A stretch of 64,000 bases of DNA, taken from the NCBI GenBank assembly GCA_030015575.1, contig JASDDO010000006.1, positions 102,540,045 to 102,604,044 on the forward strand. Direction: 5' to 3'. The notes under the pieces are model-generated. The model saw only the letters and a list, made by a program, of their open reading frames with translations. It made no database searches and was not told the origin of the DNA. Positions 58,291-64,000 of the stretch are shown piece after piece. The translations under genes and the position numbers were made by a program. Each line of letters starts with the position of its first letter. Positions within the stretch are counted from its first letter, which is position 1. This DNA comes from Agapanthus africanus. Taxonomy: Eukaryota > Streptophyta > Magnoliopsida > Asparagales > Amaryllidaceae.

Positions 58291-61200
58291 TGTCACGACC
58301 CGAAAGAGCACGTGACTGGCACTTGAACCATATGAAGCCTATAGGACTCCATCTGATCCAAGTAAGCCAAAAGCCCAGAAATCTAAAACCATTTTGAAGA
58401 ATAAATAAAGAAAACTGGTTTAAAGAAGTGAAGAAATACAGGTTTGAAATCAAGGTTTTTAAATAACTAAGCCGAAGGTATGTTTTGAAAACAATAAGTC
58501 TTTTCTAAAAATTTCGGCAGAGTTTCTCTTGTAAAACTGGCCCCGAATGGGGTACAACATGAATAACAATATATAAAATGATAAAGTCATCCCCAAGCGG
58601 GAGCTAGCTCTTCATCAATCGACGGTCACAACCACGCAATGATATGATAATATACAACGCCAAGTGGCGAGGATCAAAATCAAAAGAAAACTCAAAAGTA
58701 GCAAGAAAACCGCAATACTACTAAGCGCGACTCTTGGTCGAATAATACAACACTGTCTCTGAGTCTGAAAGAATATACAAGTTTTGGTTGATGGACATTT
58801 CTAGATACAATGAATAAATAAGTACAACATGGGAATTCTTGATGCAAAAGAATCCACCTACCAAAAGCAAATCACCCGCAAGAAGGTAGTGTGCCAGAAA
58901 TGCCGCAATAGAACCTGTACGGCAGAACCTGCAAGAACTGTGGCACAACGGGGGTGAGTTGCCAACTCGTGAATAGAAACATCTACAAGGATAAATCGAA
59001 TGCAAGACATAATCCTAAGTCAACGATCAGTAAAATATCTACAAGAGTACATCTGAGTGTAATAAGGTGGCAAGGTAACATCTAATCATGTATATAGTGC
59101 CAGGTACTCAGGTAACAACATGTCATCAGTGTAAGGTATGTCTGCATGAAGTATCAATGAAGAAATATCATTAATATCAATACACATATGTTAGCGTCCC
59201 ATACCACTAATATTGGTGTAAGATAAGTGTAAATCCGGTCTGTATATGAACCAAGTCTGTATATATGTGGAACCCGTCCACCTGTCACCCACTGACAGCA
59301 AGCATCATGTATGCAAGTATGAGGATACAACAAAATCATGGAAACTCATCATGAAAACCCGTGCCAAGCATCGACACGTAAATCCTCCTATATCGGGCAT
59401 CCGTCATTCCGGGTCAGCCCTCTCTCAAGTATACATATATCGGGAATCCGTCAGTCCGGGTCATCCCTCTCTCAATACATCGGGCATCCGTCATTCCGGA
59501 TCATGCCCTATATCAATCCATCGGGCATCCGTCATTCCGGATCATGCCCTATCTCCAAGTATATATCGGGAATCCGTCAGTCCGGGTCATCCCTCTCTCA
59601 ATACATCGGGCATCCGTCATTCCGGATCATGCCCTATATCAATACATCGGGCTTCCGTCAGTCCGGGTCAGCCCTCTATCAATCCATCGGGCATCCGTCA
59701 TTCCGGGTCAGCCCTGTCAGTACATCCTCTAGCACCGAGAAAACACGGGGCGACGCCCCAAATATCATATCAAGGGAACCGGGTTTTTAAAGTAATGATA
59801 TATTCTCTTTTTGAAACACCCTCGGTTCCCAAATCCAGAAATATCATAGAACAACTATCTCAATGCGCAAATCAGAAAGCAAGATGAATGTGACAATATA
59901 AGTGGAGTGCAAGTAACAATACATCCTGCAGCATGGAATAATAGTATGCGCATATAACATATGCAAGCAATGCGAATAGCAAGAATGTGCGGGAATGACA
60001 ATCAACGCAAAAGTAAAGAATCTACACCAATCTGAACATGTCATGCAGGGGTGCCATTTGAAATAAGACGAATCAGGGCTTTTGGTAAAACAAGGGCTAC
60101 GGTGGTTTAAGAGAGATACATCATTTGAAAATATCCGTATGACCCTTCTGCCTATCTTTAAAATATCCCTGATTCGTTAGTTTGAAATAGGTATGACTCG
60201 GTCTAGTCTCATGTCTACTAAGTAATCTAGACGGGAGGGGTATGTAACCACCTAATCTGAGTCAATATATATATAAGTATAGCTACGATAGTCGATAATC
60301 TCGCCTCAATACCATATCGTAAGATATCCTCAGGTATGAATGCGGGTAAAGCACATGTCCAAAGGCCCGCTAAACTATCATATCGCACCTCAAGGCAACT
60401 ATGCCACATCGCCGATCTCACGGCCTCACATCAAGTGTCATCACAAATCCACGTATCATCCTCAATCCCGTATATAAACACATAGTCCCATACCCATGTG
60501 TAGATATACACACCATCGTATGAAGAATGAGTGTAAGTATGTGTGTAGGTATATGTGTAAGTGTAGGTATAAGTGCAATCGCTACCCTAGGGTTCGCACT
60601 ATACTACACCAATATAATCTGAGCATCAAAGCTACCAATATCAATATCAATGGTCCTAACAACACATAATAAATATACGTGTGTATACGTATTCGTATAC
60701 AACACCACGGACTGCGGGGGTGCTATACGCCATCCACCCGACTTCTCCCCGTAGATATAAATCTACTCACCTGGTCTTCGCTTTCCGAAATCGATGTCGC
60801 CATGATCTTTCACCTCGGAATCCTTACGAGGGTACCTAGAATAATAAACAGTCGCAATACGTATTAATATCAAGGCAGAAAACCGATACAGCGCACGGTG
60901 TGCTCATAAGTTGAAACCTATGGCCCAAACATGCAAATCCAACACTTAACCCCTGTTGTCGATGTATGAACACCCGACAACCAAATACAAATCCAAACAC
61001 CAAGAAAGTGCATTTAAAAATACGGAAAACATCGCCCTAAACACACCAAAATGCCTCCAGATTTTCCCCAGATGACCATTTGCCAAAACTATATATAGGA
61101 GGGGTCTAATCTAGTGCTAAATGAGCCCTGGAACAAAAATGGAACCATTTCCCTCTACTCTGGCCGCAAATTGCGGCCAGAATGATGATTTTGGCGGCCA

Positions 61201-62225
61201 CGGTTTAGAGTTAGGGGCTCGGGTCTTGGTGGTAGCTTCCTAGGTGTCTGCACGACTCACTGTCCACTCAATTTTATTTTTGGTGCCCCCGGGTTGCTCC
61301 AGATTCCAGAACACCTTCACAGATTTCACAAACCGACATGAAAAGTTCCATAATTCCGTATTTTTAGTTTTCCAGTGGGATTGGTCTGGTTTTCTAGTCC
61401 ATATAGGGTGTAGGGTCACCTTCTAAGCTCAATAGCAAAGTCACAACTCAATTTTCCCCTTATCCTCTCTAGTTTTGTCCAAAGTGCACAAAATCACACG
61501 ATATCGATATGAAACTTGAATTAAACCTTAAATACAACAATTAACACTCTAATTGAGAAGAAATTACCTCACATGAACCTCATGAATCCTCAACAACACC
61601 AAAACATCTCCTTTCTTGGTCCAAAGCATAGATCTTGGGCTTGTGGGCAATTTTTGTGAAATGAGTGTGAGGTTTTGAGTTAGTTTTAATGGTGTAATTT
61701 GGAGGATTTGAAGGAGGAGGAAGAGGGAAGAAGGGAGCAGCAGCAGCAGCACAAGGAATGGGGGAGAGAAAAATGAGGGTGAAGGAAATGATGGAAGCAT
61801 GGTTTCAAAAGTAAAAGGGTTGACTATACCTACCCTCTCTCTCTCATCATTACATACCTTTTTCCTTTTCTTTTCTTTTCTTTATCCAAATCCTTCTCAC
61901 ACCAATAGTATCCCCAAAGTAACATGGTAGGAAAAATGTAACACAAGTCCAAAAATGATATGTGCACATTTTGCACAAAAAGCTGAAAATCCGATTAGCG
62001 ATTTTTAATCGCGATTAGCACTAAATTAGCATATAAATGATCACAAACACTAAAAAAAAGGCATAATTCCAATAAATAACCCATTTTAGAATTTTCCATA
62101 ATTTTTCATAATTTTTCTCCATTTATTTGCATTTAAATATTAATTTAATATTAAAATAATCAATAAAATAATATTAAATTATAAAAATTCCTAAAAATAA
62201 TATTTTATTATTTTGGAATGTTACA
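58291..62225 (-). repeat. Element F 5' LTR (3935 bp)
   Basis: Almost identical to 50671-54604. The largest difference is an extra short GTGTATAC-type unit near 60680. Confidence 0.94.
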
Positions 62226-62230
62226 GTGAA

Positions 62231-62444
62231 GCTCATAACGGGTCGAGAAACTACTGGTAACACTTACCAGTAAATCTCTATTTCAGCCCTGGCCAGGGAC
62301 TTCCAGTTATAACCAATCGAACACAACACAACATCAACTCCCTATATCGGGAGAGACAAATCCCCTCCTATCGCTCATTGCCTCCATGTGATTCGGGACT
62401 GTACCCAAAAGCCACCGTTTTGCACGCCCTCTTGGACGTGGTAA
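62231..62444 (-). repeat. Copia C 5' LTR, middle part
   Basis: This is the continuation of the C LTR after F (GCTCATAACGGGTCGAG to GGACGTGGTAA), matching about 11739-11954. It is cut at 62444 by element I. Confidence 0.88.
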
Positions 62445-64000
62445 TGTAACATCCCGAAAGTACGGAACATGACCGGCACTTAAACTACGAAACGTCTCGA
62501 GGTGTACGTAATCTAAGTAAACCGAAAACCCAGAAATCCAAACCAAGAAAAGAAGTAGAGTGAAGGAAAACCAATTTAAACAAGTAGTTTTAATAGCATA
62601 AGCCGAATTATCCGGTTTTTAAGAACATCAAAATTTACTGAAAATTTCGGCAGAGTCTCCTTTGTAAAAACTGGCTCCCAAACGGGATATAACATGAATA
62701 GTATACGAAATCAATAAAAAGGCTTCCCCAAGCGGGAGCTAGCTCTTCGTCAATCGACGGTCACAACCACACAAGCAATATAATATACAACGCCAACGGC
62801 GAGGATCAAAACTCAAAAGGAACTCAAAACCACCAGAAATATAACGAGCGACTCTAAGGTCGAAAGAATAAACAACACTGGTCTCTAACTCAATAAATAC
62901 ATGTTTGGTTGATGGAATTTACTAGATACAACGGAATAGTATTATACAAGGTAATATGATGGGTACGATACAAGAAAAACCCACCTACTAGCAAGTCACC
63001 CGAATGAAACTGAGCCCGCAAAGCCGTAATGAAACCTGTACGGCAAACCTGCAAGAAACTGGGGCACAACAGGGGTGAGTTGCCAACTCGTGAATAGAAA
63101 AACATCTACGCACAGAAATCGCATAAATAACGCAACCTAGGTCAATGATCATAATATATCCTCAAAAATATGTATAACATGCAGCCTATAACAATGGCTA
63201 GGGTAATATCTAACCGAGTGAAATCTCATGTGCCCGTGTCGGTGCCTCAGGTAGCAATATATCATATGAAGGAGGTATGAATGCATGAAAACAGAATACA
63301 TGTAAATGAAGAAACTGTTTTCATAAATTAGTGAGATTTCCTTCGTATTTTTAAAATGAGGTATCATAATGAAATCAGCATCAACCGTGTCTAGCATCGA
63401 CACAAAACATAAATCTCACTGTCTCGAAATATCAATGTCTCAATCTCAATATCTAGGACGCCGTCAGTCCAGACCGGCCCCTACCATCATCTCAAGACCA
63501 CGACGGTATCCTCCGGATATCCGACGCGTCGGGTAATATCACCGGTAGGTAATCTGTCCCCTGCCAGGCTCAACGTCAACACCACATTCATCTTGCCCCG
63601 AGGTACCATACCGGGCCCACCATGTACCCGTGACGGTTCCTCCACTCCTCGACACGGATCTCGAAAACCACAGCAAACTCATGGTGGATGACACTTACAT
63701 CACTAGAAAACCGCAATTTACATATTTTAAAAGGTTAATAAGTTTAGAAATTTTGCGGCTTGCCCCCGAAATCCAGAAATATCATAAATCTCAAGAAGTC
63801 ATCACAAGTGCATATGTCAATGCTAATGAATGTATATGGTATCAATAACCAAGTTGCAATGTATGATTAATAACTAGGCATGAACAATGGAGTAACAGTA
63901 TGCATGAAGTGACAAGTAATAACTATAATGTCTAAACTGACCTATAACCCAGGTACACTAATATCGTATCAACTACTAACTAACAAGCTAAGCCAAGCAA
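62445..64000 (-). mobile_element. I: Gypsy LTR start, runs past window
   Basis: It starts TGTAACATCCCGAAAG at 62445 inside the Copia C LTR. It resembles the F LTR in order and sequence: ACATGACCGGCACTTAAAC, CCCCAAGCGGGAGCTAGC near 62727, the shared core GGGGTGAGTTGCCAACTCG near 63073-63091, and CCGTCAGTCC repeats near 63461. It is therefore a related but distinct LTR in the same orientation. Its end, its interior and its target duplication are outside the window (candidate left copy GGTAA at 62440-62444). Confidence 0.75.

Larger units (their letters stand above)
50671..62225 (-). mobile_element. F: young non-autonomous Gypsy-like element (LARD type)
   Basis: 11.6 kb with LTRs of 3934 bp (50671-54604) and 3935 bp (58291-62225), a perfect GTGAA duplication, PPT and PBS. 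I count about 20-25 substitutions plus a few small indels between the LTRs, near 0.6 percent, so it is much the youngest element here. At the often used plant rate of 1.3e-8 per site per year that is a few hundred thousand years at most. The 3.7-kb interior has no recognisable gag or pol domain. LTR termini, PPT context, PBS spacer and leader block match Gypsy D, so a D-like Tekay element could have supplied the proteins (inference). It looks structurally whole for a non-coding element. Confidence 0.9.
10318..64000 (-). mobile_element. Copia C: nested Ty1/Copia element, continues past window
   Basis: The 3' LTR is 10318-12515, the pol remnant is 12531-12670 plus 43460-46590, the leader is 46591-49237, the PBS is 49238-49250 and the 5' LTR starts at 49252. 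It is split by Copia B (at 12670/43455), element F (50671-62225) and element I (from 62445). The last part of its 5' LTR lies outside the window. C and E share LTR, leader and pol, so they are one family. In a 245-bp sample the two LTRs differ at about 6-7 percent of sites, an old insertion. It is broken by the insertions and about four further breaks. Confidence 0.85.

Noticed and set aside
10318-64000. Host genes hidden between elements
   Set aside because: Element boundaries abut with matching target duplications, so no free host sequence remains in this part of the window.

Overview
This window looks like plant nuclear DNA from a repeat-rich, probably pericentromeric or otherwise heterochromatic, region of an angiosperm. 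The elements present (Ty1/Copia, and Ty3/Gypsy chromoviruses of Tekay/Del type), their primer-binding sites matching initiator tRNA-Met (TGGTATCAGAGCC type), and the absence of any prokaryotic gene layout all point there. The species cannot be named from sequence alone. I find no intact host gene, tRNA or rRNA gene.

Layout. Positions 1-6057 hold non-coding repeats: a ~245-bp tandem array (1-1490), then about 3.9 kb unusually rich in short palindromes, including paired CACGTG boxes and 15-17 nt palindromes built around TTTAA. Positions 6058-7672 are a Copia pol fragment (called A). Positions 7673-8465 are an inverted Gypsy LTR piece (H). Position 8466 starts another Gypsy LTR (G). From 10318 to the right edge everything is one nested stack. 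Copia C (10318 to beyond 64000) sits in G. Copia B (12671-43454) sits in the RNase H region of C. Gypsy D (21545-42483) sits in the right LTR of B. Copia E (27057-37373) sits in the pol of D. Separately, the LTR-bounded Gypsy-like element F (50671-62225) and the start of a sixth element I (62445 onward) sit in the right LTR of C. B, D, E and F each have a matching 5-bp target duplication (TCAAC, CTGTA, GATAC, GTGAA). B and E have LTR pairs of identical length (1951 and 2203 bp). The F pair differs by 1 bp in length and only about 20-25 substitutions.

How the parts relate. C and E are one Copia family; B is a related family that keeps a gag region; C and E show no gag between leader and protease. 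D is a Tekay-type chromovirus with a chromodomain-like tail. F shares D's LTR termini, primer site, polypurine-tract context and leader block but has no recognisable gag or pol, so it resembles a non-autonomous large retrotransposon derivative served by D-like elements. All coding copies are broken fossils.

Most unusual signals: (1) sets of hairpins in which the centre is constant and the two arms change together, in the Copia leaders (three matched hairpins in B, C and E) and independently in the 2-5.7 kb region; (2) CACGTG pairs on a fixed 10/15/10-bp spacing; (3) a 21-nt palindrome lying exactly 63 nt upstream of a TATA box in two otherwise different Gypsy LTRs; (4) a Copia leader-like segment inside the non-autonomous F element. 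All comparisons were made by eye.
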